Source: Clostridia bacterium (GTDB taxonomy: Bacteria > Bacillota > Clostridia > Oscillospirales > CAG-272). From it: a stretch of DNA of 40,442 bases. Location of the stretch: the NCBI GenBank assembly GCA_024404505.1, contig JAKSPU010000011.1:1-40442 (forward strand). Reading direction: 5' to 3'. This document shows, one piece after another, positions 33,081-40,442 of this stretch (position 1 is the stretch's first letter; each line of letters starts with the position of its first letter). The position numbers and the translations under genes are program-made. Below the pieces are notes generated by a model. That model was not told the DNA's origin and made no database searches. It saw only the letters and a program-made list of their open reading frames with translations.

Positions 33081-33501
33081 CCCCCCGCCCAGAGGGCGGG
33101 GAACAGTTTATTTATACGCAATCCTGCTGACGAGAGGAACGCCTCACGCCTCCGGCGCTCGGGGGCCTGCCTCCCGGCCCCCTCCCGTGCGCGGGAGGGG
33201 GAGATTCCAAAACCTTTTACCGAGGAGAGGGGGCGCTGCGCCGCTCCCTTCTCCCTGCAACCTCATCCTGCGGGATGCGGGTCTGCACGTCAGAGCGGGG
33301 ATAGGGGGTCCCCGAGACTGCGTTTATAAAAAGGCGGGCGCCCGTGACGGCACCCGCCTATCTCGTTCAGCGTAAACTCAACCCCAGTCAATACATTTTT
33401 CGAAAGTTCTTGGGATCCTTAAGCCCTTCTTTCAAGAAGGGCTTAAGCGGGGTCCGGGGCAGAGCCCCGCAAACGCATCCCGGGGTCCGGGGCAGAGCCC
33501 C
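33081..33501 (-). repeat. Mosaic 3'-end repeat, copy 3, with an extra segment
   Basis: Read on the minus strand from the argF stop, it has two GGGGCTCTGCCCC units (33501-33489, 33468-33456) and the CTTAAG hairpin in the second sequence variant (33447-33418). The GATCCCAAGAACTTTC tract and the GCGGGTGCC/GGCGCCCGC hairpin follow. One conserved arm of the long hairpin remains (33258-33244) with a degenerate partner. About 120 unrelated bases, with a CCCCCTCCCG hairpin (33178-33201), then separate it from the terminal CCCCGCCC/GGGCGGGG hairpin (33081-33101). Confidence 0.8.
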
Positions 33502-33512
33502 GGCGCTCTCTT

Positions 33513-34499
33513 TTACAATGTCGCTGCCATGACAGCCTTGATGGTGTGCATCCGGTTTTCGGCCTCGTCGAAGACCACAGACTGCGGGCCGTTGAACACC
33601 TCGTCCGTGACCTCCATGCAGTCCCGGCTGAACTTTTCGCCCATCTCTTTTCCGATCGTCGTTTTCAGGTCGTGGTAGGACGGCAGACAGTGCATGAACA
33701 CCGCCTGCGGACCGGCCGCATCCATCAGTGTCTGATTGACCTGATAGGCGGACAGATCGGCGATGCGCTCCGCCCAGACCTCCGTCGGCTCACCCATCGA
33801 CACCCAGATGTCCGTGTAGATCACGTCCGCGCCCGACACCGCGGCAGCCGGGTCGGAGATGAACTCCAGCACCGCTCCGGTCTCCCGGGCGACCGCCTGA
33901 CACTCCGCAATCAACGCCGGATCGGGAAAATACTTTTCGGGCGCGCAGGCCACAAAGTGCATCCCCATCTTCGCACAGCCGACCATCAGCGAGTTGCCCA
34001 TGTTGTACCGTGCGTCACCCATGTAGACCAGCTTCCGACCCTTCAGCGAGCCGAAATGCTCGCGTATCGTCAGGAAGTCGGCCAGGATCTGCGTCGGATG
34101 GAACTCGTTCGTCAGGCCGTTCCAGACGGGTACGCCCGCGTACTCCGCCAGCTCGTCCACGATGGCCTGCCCGTAGCCGCGGTATTCGATGCCGTCGAAC
34201 ATCCGCGACAGCACCCGCGCCGTGTCCGCGATGCTCTCCTTGCGCCCGATCTGCGAACCGGTCGGATCGAGATACGTCACACCCATGCCGAGATCGCGCG
34301 CCGCGACCTCAAAGCTGCACCGCGTCCGCGTGCTGGTCTTCTCAAAGATCAGCACCACGTTCTTGCCTTCGTGCATCCTGTGTGGGATGCCCGCCTTCTT
34401 CTTTGCCTTCAGATCGGCAGCCAGATCAAGGAAATATCCGATCTCCTCCGGGGTAAAGTCGAGCAGCTTCAGAAAATCTCTGTGCTTCAATGCTTCCAT
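33513..34499 (-). CDS. argF: Ornithine carbamoyltransferase
   Basis: ArgF joins ornithine and carbamoyl phosphate to give citrulline, or runs in reverse in arginine catabolism. The 328-residue product has the carbamoyl phosphate motif STRTRCSF (56-63), HPTQ at 134-137, the ornithine-specific SMG loop in IWVSMGEP (231-238) and MHCLPSYHD with HCLP at 270-273. The SMG loop separates it from aspartate carbamoyltransferase. The ATG at 34499 has a GAGGTG site, 23 bases after the ABC ATPase gene. Being last in an operon with an amino acid importer suggests use of imported ornithine, citrulline or arginine. Repeat copy 3 starts 11 bases past its stop. Confidence 0.94.
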   Translation of the reverse strand: MEALKHRDFLKLLDFTPEEIGYFLDLAADLKAKKKAGIPHRMHEGKNVVLIFEKTSTRTRCSFEVAARDLGMGVTYLDPTGSQIGRKESIADTARVLSRMFDGIEYRGYGQAIVDELAEYAGVPVWNGLTNEFHPTQILADFLTIREHFGSLKGRKLVYMGDARYNMGNSLMVGCAKMGMHFVACAPEKYFPDPALIAECQAVARETGAVLEFISDPAAAVSGADVIYTDIWVSMGEPTEVWAERIADLSAYQVNQTLMDAAGPQAVFMHCLPSYHDLKTTIGKEMGEKFSRDCMEVTDEVFNGPQSVVFDEAENRMHTIKAVMAATL

Positions 34500-34522
34500 G
34501 ATGTTTCACCTCACAATGTACG

Positions 34523-35260
34523 TTACAGCACCTTCGACAGGAAGGAACGCAGCCGCTCGGACTGCGGATGATTGAACATTTCGTCCGGTGTCCCCTCCTC
34601 GGCGATCACGCCGCCGTCAAGGAACATGACGCGGTTGGAGACCTCACGGGCAAAGCCCATCTCGTGCGTCACGACGACCATGGTCATGCCGGACCTCGCC
34701 AGCTCCTTCATGACGTCCAGCACCTCGCCGACCATTTCGGGGTCAAGCGCTGACGTCGGCTCGTCGAACAGCATGACGTCCGGCTCCATGCACAGCGCGC
34801 GCACGATGGCGACACGCTGCTTCTGTCCGCCGGAAAGCTGACCCGGAAACGCGTCCGCACGGTCGTCAAGACCAACACGGGCAAGCAGCTCGTGCGCCTT
34901 GGCTTCGGCTTCGGCCTTGGTCATCTTTTTCAGCATGACGGGCGCACAGGTCATATTCTCGAGGATATTCATGTGCGGGAACAGGTTGAACTGCTGGAAC
35001 ACCATGCCCATCTTCTGACGGTGGCGGTTGAGATCGACGCGCTTGCCCGTCAGCTCCTCGCCCTCGAAGATGATGGATCCGCCCGTCGGCTTCTCCAGCA
35101 GGTTGAGGCAGCGCAGGAAGGTCGACTTACCGGAGCCGGACGGCCCGATGACGCAGACCACGTCGCCCTTGTTGATGTCCACGTCGATGCCCTTCAGCAC
35201 GTCCACCTTGTGGAACTGCTTGGTCAGACCTTTGACCTCGATCAGCTTATTGTTTTCCAT
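34523..35260 (-). CDS. Polar amino acid ABC transporter ATPase
   Basis: The 245-residue ATPase is of the GlnQ/ArtP type. It has Walker A in GPSGSGKST (39-47), a Q-loop at VFQQFN (87-92), the signature LSGGQKQR (142-149), Walker [13 protein letters not shown] (163-174) and the switch His in VVVTHEMG. It overlaps the permease gene upstream by 14 bases, so translation is likely coupled. With the permease and the lipoprotein it forms a type I importer, and with argF it forms an operon. The amino acid is not shown by sequence, though arginine, ornithine or citrulline is suggested by context. Confidence 0.93.
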   Translation of the reverse strand: MENNKLIEVKGLTKQFHKVDVLKGIDVDINKGDVVCVIGPSGSGKSTFLRCLNLLEKPTGGSIIFEGEELTGKRVDLNRHRQKMGMVFQQFNLFPHMNILENMTCAPVMLKKMTKAEAEAKAHELLARVGLDDRADAFPGQLSGGQKQRVAIVRALCMEPDVMLFDEPTSALDPEMVGEVLDVMKELARSGMTMVVVTHEMGFAREVSNRVMFLDGGVIAEEGTPDEMFNHPQSERLRSFLSKVL

Positions 35261-35930
35261 GAGCCAATCTCCTTTCCAACAGCTTCAGAAGCTGGGTCAG
35301 TATCACGACCAGCGTAAGGTACACGATGGCGACCAGCAGCAGCGTGTTGACCGCGTCGTAGGTGTTGTTCCGCACGAGGTTGCCCGCACGGGTCAGGTCC
35401 TTGACCGCCACGTAGCCCGCGACGGACGTCTCCTTGAGCAGCGCGACGAACTCGTTGCCGATGGCGGGGATGACGTACCGCAGCGCCTGCGGCAGCACGA
35501 TCCTGCGCGCCGTCTGGATGCGGGACAAGCCGAGACTTCGTCCGGCTTCCATCTGCCCCTTATCGACGGCGTTGATGCCGCTGCGGATCAGCTCTGCCAT
35601 GTACGCGCCGGAGTTGATGCCGAACGCGAGAATGGCAACCGTCACACCGTCCGCGGACATCATAATGATGTAGTAAAAGACGAGCAGCAGCACCACCACG
35701 GGCACGCCGCGGATCACCGTCACGTAGAGATCGCACAGGAAGATGAACGGCTTCATCCACGGCACATCCTCGCCGAGGTACTTGATCATGGCGATCACCA
35801 CGCCCAGCGCCACGCCGATGACGACCGCGGCGGCCGTGATGATCAGCGTATTCCTGAAGCCCTCGAGCATCAGCTTGTAGTAGCCGCTTTCTATAAAGGT
35901 TTCCGATAATTTATCCAACCACGCAGACAC
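35247..35930 (-). CDS. Polar amino acid ABC transporter permease
   Basis: The 227-residue permease is of the HisM/GlnP family, with about five spans and the EAA loop at [24 protein letters not shown] (starting near residue 126) that docks the ATPase. The first helix segment [16 protein letters not shown] is typical. The start is GTG at 35930, preceded by GAGGAGG about seven bases upstream; no ATG fits. A terminator hairpin lies directly upstream, between it and the lipoprotein gene. The permease probably acts as a homodimer because no second permease gene is present. Confidence 0.92.
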   Translation of the reverse strand: MSAWLDKLSETFIESGYYKLMLEGFRNTLIITAAAVVIGVALGVVIAMIKYLGEDVPWMKPFIFLCDLYVTVIRGVPVVVLLLVFYYIIMMSADGVTVAILAFGINSGAYMAELIRSGINAVDKGQMEAGRSLGLSRIQTARRIVLPQALRYVIPAIGNEFVALLKETSVAGYVAVKDLTRAGNLVRNNTYDAVNTLLLVAIVYLTLVVILTQLLKLLERRLAHGKQ

Positions 35931-35946
35931 TTTTTATGTCCTCCTC

Positions 35947-35997
35947 AAAAAACGGAGGCCCGGAGAGCCATTCCGCAGAAGGCTCTCCGGTTCCGTT
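35947..35997 (-). terminator. Intra-operon terminator after the binding-protein gene
   Basis: On the minus strand a 10-bp stem (GGAGAGCC arms, 35960-35969 with 35981-35990) is extended by TCCGTT/AACGGA (35992-35997 with 35951-35956) and followed by T6 (35952-35947). It lies just before the ribosome site of the permease gene. It should attenuate the distal genes. Confidence 0.85.
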
Positions 35998-36028
35998 AAG
36001 TTTTAGCATCAGGCAGCCTGATCAGATG

Positions 36029-36820
36029 TCAGGGCTTGGTGTAGGGCGCGTCGTACTTCTCAAAGATCTTCTGGATCTCGCCGGAATCGACCAGCTCCTT
36101 GACGATCTTGTTGACCTCGGCGACGAGATCCTCGCTGCCGAAGGCGAAGCCGAACGCGTAGGGCTCGGTGGTCATGGCGTCGGACAGGATGACCAGCGCA
36201 CCGGGATGCTCGGCGTTGTAGGTGTCGACCATGTCCTTGGCGGTCAGGTCGTCGATGACCCACGCGTCGACCTTGTTGTTCAGCACGGCGGCCTCGGCAT
36301 CGCTGTTGGCCTCAAAGGACAGCACCTCGTAGCCGTTCTCGCCGCAGAAGGACTCGGCGGTGGTACCGGTCTGCACGGAGACCTTCTTGCCGGCCAGATC
36401 AGCCTTGGACTTGATGGGGCTGTCGGCAGTCACGACGATGGCCTGTGCAGCCATGCAGTAGGGATCGGTGAACAGCGCGTTCTTGAGACGCTTCTCGGTG
36501 ACGGTGATGCCGGACACGCCGACGTCGAACTTACCGGCCTGCACACCGGGGAGGACGGACTCGAAAGCCATCTGCTCGATCACGAGCTTGACGCCGAGCT
36601 TTTCGCAGATAATATTCATAATGTCGATTTCGATGCCGGAGACGTTGCCCTCACCGTCAAGGGACTCAAAGGGAGGAAAATCGGGGCTGGTGGCGATCAC
36701 AAGCTCCCCGGCGGCCTTGACCTCGTCAAGGGTCTTACCCTTCGCGCCGCAGGACGGCAGGCAGGTCACGATCATGATCAAAGACAGGACGACGATCATC
36801 AGTTTGCATACGTTTTTCAT
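36029..36820 (-). CDS. Amino acid ABC transporter solute-binding lipoprotein
   Basis: This 263-residue family 3 binding protein has a signal peptide with lipobox LPSC and lipidated Cys24. The mature protein opens TLDEVKAAGELVIATSPDFPPFES, the family's usual start, and holds the ligand-lobe stretch DVGVSGITVTEKR near residue 97, plus GFAFGSEDLVAEVNK near the C-terminus. The ATG at 36820 has an AAGGAG site; a longer reading from 36898 lies inside the promoter region. It is the first gene of the operon that ends with argF. The ligand is a polar amino acid, with arginine or ornithine the contextual guess. Confidence 0.93.
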   Translation of the reverse strand: MKNVCKLMIVVLSLIMIVTCLPSCGAKGKTLDEVKAAGELVIATSPDFPPFESLDGEGNVSGIEIDIMNIICEKLGVKLVIEQMAFESVLPGVQAGKFDVGVSGITVTEKRLKNALFTDPYCMAAQAIVVTADSPIKSKADLAGKKVSVQTGTTAESFCGENGYEVLSFEANSDAEAAVLNNKVDAWVIDDLTAKDMVDTYNAEHPGALVILSDAMTTEPYAFGFAFGSEDLVAEVNKIVKELVDSGEIQKIFEKYDAPYTKP

Positions 36821-36886
36821 AGCTGTATCTCCTTGCTTATGTTCAGAACCGTTCCTCTCAACGGAGTGCGGTATCTTATGCGCCGT

Positions 36887-36915
36887 ATTATAGCACAAAT
36901 CGGATAAATATGCAA
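36887..36915 (-). promoter_or_regulatory. Promoter for the transporter-argF operon
   Basis: On the minus strand TTGCAT (36915-36910), 17 bases, TATAAT (36892-36887). The weak -35 allows room for a regulator. Confidence 0.75.
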
Positions 36916-36922
36916 TACCTTT

Positions 36923-36938
36923 TTGAAAAATAATTCAA
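36923..36938 (-). promoter_or_regulatory. Candidate ARG box (ArgR operator)
   Basis: TTGAATTATTTTTCAA is near-palindromic and matches the TGAAT-W4-ATTCA operator form with one mismatch. It lies eight bases upstream of the -35. The operon contains argF. AT-rich sequence may give such matches by chance. Confidence 0.4.
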
Positions 36939-37164
36939 AAAATTTTCGATATTTTTGATTTCAATCAATCCTTACAGCCGTGAGCGGCCGATCCGGTGGA
37001 ATTTTATACAATTCACATACAGGGGATCCGCGATATGATCCGGGTCCCGGCGCGGCCTCCTTCTCTTTTCACCCCCGACGGCACACACGTCGGGAAGGAA
37101 GGGCCTCGCTTCCGTATCTGCGGCTTTATCCGTGATTTTTCCAAAAAATAATTGCCGACCCCTC

Positions 37165-37193
37165 TTGACAAGGCCCCCGATGTGTGCTATAAT
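37165..37193 (+). promoter_or_regulatory. Perfect consensus promoter for the tryptophan T-box
   Basis: TTGACA (37165-37170), 17 bases, TATAAT (37188-37193). The stretch 36945-37160 before it holds no gene that I can support. Confidence 0.93.
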
Positions 37194-37199
37194 GCTCCC

Positions 37200-37523
37200 A
37201 TCAAACCGATGATGAAGAGAAGTAGTTCCCGATTCAATCTCACAGAGAGCCGCGGGCAGGTGGAAGCGCGGCAGACAAGGCAGGAGCGAATGGACTTCAG
37301 AGGGCGGACGAAATCCGGCGGGCAGCCGCGGGAGAGTAGCAACCGACGGGGCGCGTTTCCGTTACCATAACGCCGCATAAGGACCGCAATGCTTGCTCAT
37401 TTTTATACGTCAGCGCGGGATATATGTGAAAAGTGCGGATGCAAATCCGAATCAGGGTGGCACCACGGATATCAGCCGATATTCGTCCCGACAGACACAA
37501 GAGGTCTGTGCGGGGCGCTTTTT
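37200..37523 (+). promoter_or_regulatory. T-box riboswitch, tryptophan-type specifier
   Basis: Stem I pairs GAAG/CTTC and GTTCC/GGAGC around a loop with AGTA on one side and GAATGGA on the other. The specifier is TGG (37291-37293), tryptophan. The AGAGAG and GGCAGGTGGAA distal elements follow the usual order. The T-box sequence AGGGTGGCACCACGG is at 37454-37468. The terminator (CGTCCCGACAGAC with GTCTGTGCGGGGCG, about 37484-37517) ends in T5. It controls the trpXYZ-type genes downstream. Confidence 0.95.
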
Positions 37524-37586
37524 GTTTCCGCACAAGCCGCAACCACAAGGGCCTGCGCCCTACAAACAAGAAAGGAAGCAAATACC

Positions 37587-38543
37587 ATGAAAAAGACTCT
37601 CTCCATCCTCCTGACCGCAGCCATGCTGCTCACCTGCATCCTGACCTTCGCCTCCTGCGGCTCCAAAAAGCCCATCATCGGCATCATTCAATTCGGTTCC
37701 CACGAATCCCTCAATAACTGCTACAACGGTATCGTCAAGGGCCTTGAGGATGCCGGCATCTCCGCGGAGGAGTACGACATCCAGCTTCTCAACTCCAACT
37801 TCGATATGACCGTCTCCCAGACGCAGGCCAACACGCTCGTCAATAAGGGTGCCAAGGTCATCATCGCCATCGCTACGCCGTCCGCCATGGCTGCCGCCAA
37901 TGCCGCTGCCGACAGCGGCATCCCCGTGGTCTTCTGCGCCATCACCGACGGCTCCGTCATGGCCAACTTTGAGAACGTGACCGGCTCCTCCGACGTCCCG
38001 AACTTCGAGAAGCAGCTCAAGGTCGTGACCGGCTTCATGGGCAAGTCCGACCTGAAGATCGGCGTGCTGTACTCCACCGAGGAGTCCTCCTCCCCCTTCC
38101 AGATCAGTGAGCTGAAGAAGGCTGCCGCCGCCTACGCCGGCATGACCATCATCGACAAGGCCGTTGCGGACATCACCACCATCGACACGCAGGTCAACGC
38201 GCTGATCTCCGACGGCGTGGACTGCTTCGTCAACCTGCTGGACAACACCATCGTCGGCAAGCTGGAAAGCAACATCCTTCCCCTGACCGATGCCGCCGGC
38301 ATCCCCGTGTTCGGCTCTGAGGTCGAGCAGGTCAAGAAGGGCTGCGCCGCCTCCGCCTCCATCGACTACATCGAGGTCGGCCGCTCCGCCGGCAAGGCCG
38401 CTGCCGACATCATCGGCGGCAAGTCCGCGTCCGACATCCCCGTGGCCGTGATCACCGACCCCACCAACTACTACAACAGCGCCGCCTGCGCAAAGCTGGG
38501 TCTTTCCAAGCCCGCTGACCTCGACGTGACCGACGTCAAATAA
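37587..38543 (+). CDS. trpX: Tryptophan-type ABC transporter substrate-binding lipoprotein
   Basis: The 318-residue lipoprotein has a signal peptide with lipidated Cys24 in FASC. Its body matches the ABC_sub_bind family (PF04392): KPIIGIIQFGSHESLNNCYNG at about residue 28, then the NTLVNKGAKVIIAIATPSA, GIPVVFCAITD and SGVDCF-like (SDGVDCFVNLLDNT) strands. The ATG at 37587 has a GAAAGGAAG site. It is the first gene of the T-box-controlled operon; the name is supported by the tryptophan specifier and the known link between this transporter type and tryptophan T-boxes. The ligand is not proved by sequence. Confidence 0.87.
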   Translation: MKKTLSILLTAAMLLTCILTFASCGSKKPIIGIIQFGSHESLNNCYNGIVKGLEDAGISAEEYDIQLLNSNFDMTVSQTQANTLVNKGAKVIIAIATPSAMAAANAAADSGIPVVFCAITDGSVMANFENVTGSSDVPNFEKQLKVVTGFMGKSDLKIGVLYSTEESSSPFQISELKKAAAAYAGMTIIDKAVADITTIDTQVNALISDGVDCFVNLLDNTIVGKLESNILPLTDAAGIPVFGSEVEQVKKGCAASASIDYIEVGRSAGKAAADIIGGKSASDIPVAVITDPTNYYNSAACAKLGLSKPADLDVTDVK

Positions 38544-38578
38544 ACCGACTTTCAGAATAAACGGTAAGGATTTTCATC

Positions 38579-39529
38579 ATGCTTTTTCTCGGTACCACCA
38601 TCGACGGGCTGCAGATGGGGCTTTGCTTCGCCATCCTCGCCCTCGGAATGTATATTTCCTACTCCATTCTTGATTTCCCCGACCTGACCATGGACGGCAG
38701 CTTCCCGCTCGGCGGCGTTGTCTGCACGGTGCTGCTGTTCCGGGTCGGGATGCCTCCGGTGCTTGCGATCCTGCTGGCCGGGATCGTCGGCGCGGGTGCG
38801 GGCGCTGTCACGGGTCTTCTGCACGTGAAGCTGAAGATCACGCCTCTCCTGTCCGCGATCATCACGATGACGGGTCTTTTGTCCGTCACGCTGGCCCTGA
38901 CGCAGCTGCTGACCGAGCAGGGCAACACCACGACGATCTTCTCCTACCGCGGTGCGGGCGTCAAGGGGCTCTTTGACGTCGATCTGACCGGGTACGCCAA
39001 GGACGCCGTGATCATCGCCATCCTGCTGGCCGCTGTGATCGTCATCAAGGTGCTGCTCGATCTGTTCTTCTCGACCAAGCTCGGCTATATGCTCAAGGCG
39101 TCGGGCAGCAACGGGCGCGTCGTGATCGCGCTCGGCAAGGATGTCGGCGCCTACAAGATCCTCGGTCTGTCGCTGGCCAACGCGCTCGCGTCCATGTCCG
39201 GAGCGGTCTACGCGCAGTACTACGCCTCCTACGACAACACCTGCGGCAGCGGCAAGGTCGTGCTGGCGCTCGCGTCGGTCATCATCGGGCTGGCGCTGTT
39301 CTCGCAGGCGCGGCGCGTCAAGGACACGACAGCCGTCATCATCGGCGCCGTGATCTACTCGCTCTGCCTCAACTATCTCGTGCTGGTCGACGAGAACGGC
39401 ATCTACCTCAAGCTGCTCAACGCCGTCCTGTTCGCCATCATTCTGGTATGCAACGACAAGCTGACCGCGCTGCTGGCCAAGATCAGCAACCGGAAGGCAC
39501 ACGCCAAGGCGGGGAGGGATGCGTCATGA
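38579..39529 (+). CDS. trpY: Tryptophan-type ABC transporter permease
   Basis: The 316-residue permease belongs to the branched-chain-type family (BPD_transp_2), with about eight to nine spans. The N-terminus GLQMGLCFAILALGMYISYSILDFPDLTMDGSFPLGG is characteristic: early spans enclose the DFPDLTMDGSF loop. A later conserved loop, GLSLANALASMSGAVYAQYY (about residues 196-215), follows the large cytoplasmic region. Start ATG at 38579 has a TAAGGA site, 35 bases after trpX. Its stop overlaps the ATPase start (ATGA), which indicates translational coupling. One permease gene implies a homodimer. Confidence 0.88.
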   Translation: MLFLGTTIDGLQMGLCFAILALGMYISYSILDFPDLTMDGSFPLGGVVCTVLLFRVGMPPVLAILLAGIVGAGAGAVTGLLHVKLKITPLLSAIITMTGLLSVTLALTQLLTEQGNTTTIFSYRGAGVKGLFDVDLTGYAKDAVIIAILLAAVIVIKVLLDLFFSTKLGYMLKASGSNGRVVIALGKDVGAYKILGLSLANALASMSGAVYAQYYASYDNTCGSGKVVLALASVIIGLALFSQARRVKDTTAVIIGAVIYSLCLNYLVLVDENGIYLKLLNAVLFAIILVCNDKLTALLAKISNRKAHAKAGRDAS

Positions 39530-40299
39530 TCGAGCTGCGACACATTGACAAGTATTTCAACCGCCACACGGTCAACGAGGTGCAGCTGTTCAACGGCTTT
39601 GACCTGACGGTACCGGACGGTCAGTTCGTGTCCATCGTCGGCTCGAACGGCTCCGGCAAGACGACCATGCTGCACATCATCAGCGGCACGATCCCGATCG
39701 ACGGGGGGCAGATCCTCGTGGACGGGCGTGACGTCACTCATCTGCCCGAATACAAGCGGGCTGCCTCGATCGGGCGTGTCCATCAGGATCCGTCCGTGGG
39801 TACTGTCCCCGACATGACGATCCTTGAGAATCTGTCGCTGGCGGAGAACAAAGGCAAGCCGTTTGATCTCGGGCGCGCCGTCAGCCGGAAGAAGGCCGGC
39901 GAATTCCGCGACATGGTCGCGGAGGTCGGGCTCGGGCTGGAGGACAAGATGCAGGTGCCGGTCGGTTTGCTTTCCGGCGGTCAGCGGCAGGCGCTCACGC
40001 TGCTGATGGCCACGATGACGCCCATCGACCTTTTGCTGCTCGACGAGCATACCGCCGCGCTCGATCCCAAGACGGCTGAAACGATCATGCAGATCACCGG
40101 CCGCATCGTGAAGGAAAAGAAGGTCACCACGCTGATGGTGACACACAATCTCCGCTATGCCGTGGAGTACGGCGACCGGATGCTGATGATGCACAACGGA
40201 ACCGCCGTTCTCGACAAGGCAGGCGAAGAAAAACGCAACGTCTGCGTGCCCGATCTGCTCAAGCTGTTCAACGAAATCAGCATTGAGTGCGGAAACTGA
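39526..40299 (+). CDS. trpZ: Tryptophan-type ABC transporter ATPase
   Basis: The 257-residue ATPase has Walker A GSNGSGKTT (39-47), signature LSGGQRQALT (149-158), Walker B LLLLDEHTAALDP (169-181) and switch His207 in MVTHN. The Walker B glutamate is followed by His-Thr rather than Pro-Thr, as in this subfamily. The start at 39526 overlaps the permease stop and has GGGAGGG upstream; the longer reading lies antiparallel or out of frame with the permease and is rejected. A repeat copy begins about 14 bases after its stop, and the window ends inside it. Confidence 0.92.
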   Translation: MIELRHIDKYFNRHTVNEVQLFNGFDLTVPDGQFVSIVGSNGSGKTTMLHIISGTIPIDGGQILVDGRDVTHLPEYKRAASIGRVHQDPSVGTVPDMTILENLSLAENKGKPFDLGRAVSRKKAGEFRDMVAEVGLGLEDKMQVPVGLLSGGQRQALTLLMATMTPIDLLLLDEHTAALDPKTAETIMQITGRIVKEKKVTTLMVTHNLRYAVEYGDRMLMMHNGTAVLDKAGEEKRNVCVPDLLKLFNEISIECGN

Positions 40300-40313
40300 A
40301 AGAAAATACGCGC

Positions 40314-40442
40314 AGGGCTCTGTCCCGGAGAACGCCGGGGCTCTGCCCCGGAGAACGCCGGGGCTCTGCCCCGGACCCCGCTTAAGCCCTTCTTGAAAGA
40401 AGGGCTTAAGGATCCCAAGAACTTTCAAAAAAGGATTATTAA
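40314..40442 (+). repeat. Mosaic 3'-end repeat, copy 4 (cut by window end)
   Basis: This copy follows the TrpZ gene in gene-sense orientation: three GGGGCTCTGCCCC-type units at 40314 (AGGGCTCTGTCCC variant), 40337 and 40360 with a 23-base period, then the CTTAAG hairpin (40381-40410, second variant) and GATCCCAAGAACTTTC. It runs off the window in the middle of the tract, so its later modules cannot be checked. Confidence 0.85.

Overview
The window reads as a chromosomal segment of a GC-rich Clostridia-type Firmicute, probably a gut Oscillospirales/Ruminococcaceae relative. The evidence is strong AGGAGG-type ribosome binding sites, sigma-A promoters that are often perfect TTGACA-17-TATAAT, two T-box riboswitches, orphan solute-binding lipoproteins, a DUF4830 protein and a TrpXYZ-type transporter. 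The genus assignment is inference. No rRNA, tRNA, phage, transposase or CRISPR locus was seen.

Layout. 1-3184: a minus-strand operon queA - unknown CxCxxC protein - metallo-beta-lactamase-fold protein (cut by the window edge), divergent from dapA. 3231-5782 (minus): a solute-binding lipoprotein, xpt and a small membrane protein. 6045-13249 (plus): a MoxR AAA+ ATPase, a zinc-ribbon/DUF58 membrane protein and a transglutaminase membrane protein, almost certainly one complex. 13593-23495 (plus): an AlaX-type tRNA-editing protein followed by five tightly spaced genes. These are a giant secreted, C-terminally anchored GH-like protein, a GH20-like protein, a GH36-like protein, a divergent ThyX-like protein without the RHR signature, and an SGNH hydrolase. 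This looks like a glycan-processing operon with two odd members. 23672-25944: serC-serA, serine synthesis. 26466-28454: a sialate O-acetylesterase-like protein and a PHP-domain phosphoesterase. 28492-29040 (minus): a DUF4830 protein. 29598-31238 (minus): a sodium:solute symporter behind a T-box whose specifier reads as tyrosine. 31802-32869 (minus): a Gfo/Idh/MocA oxidoreductase. 33513-36820 (minus): a polar amino acid ABC transporter plus argF, with a candidate ARG box. 37200-40299 (plus): a tryptophan T-box and trpXYZ.

The most striking feature that genes do not explain is a mosaic repeat family. Four copies (25952-26320, 29227-29585, 33081-33501, 40314-window end) each begin about 7-15 bases after the stop codon of an unrelated gene, always in the same orientation relative to that gene. 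The module order is shared: GGGGCTCTGCCCC units, a CTTAAG-bounded hairpin, a GC-rich hairpin and, in complete copies, two further hairpins. The hairpin stems carry paired compensatory changes between copies, and one stem holds a U-G pair only in the gene-sense strand. This points to a structured 3'-UTR element or a non-autonomous element inserting at gene ends.

A second theme is compact transcription control. At alaX and serC a consensus promoter is physically embedded in a terminator hairpin. Within the argF operon a terminator separates the binding-protein gene from the permease gene.
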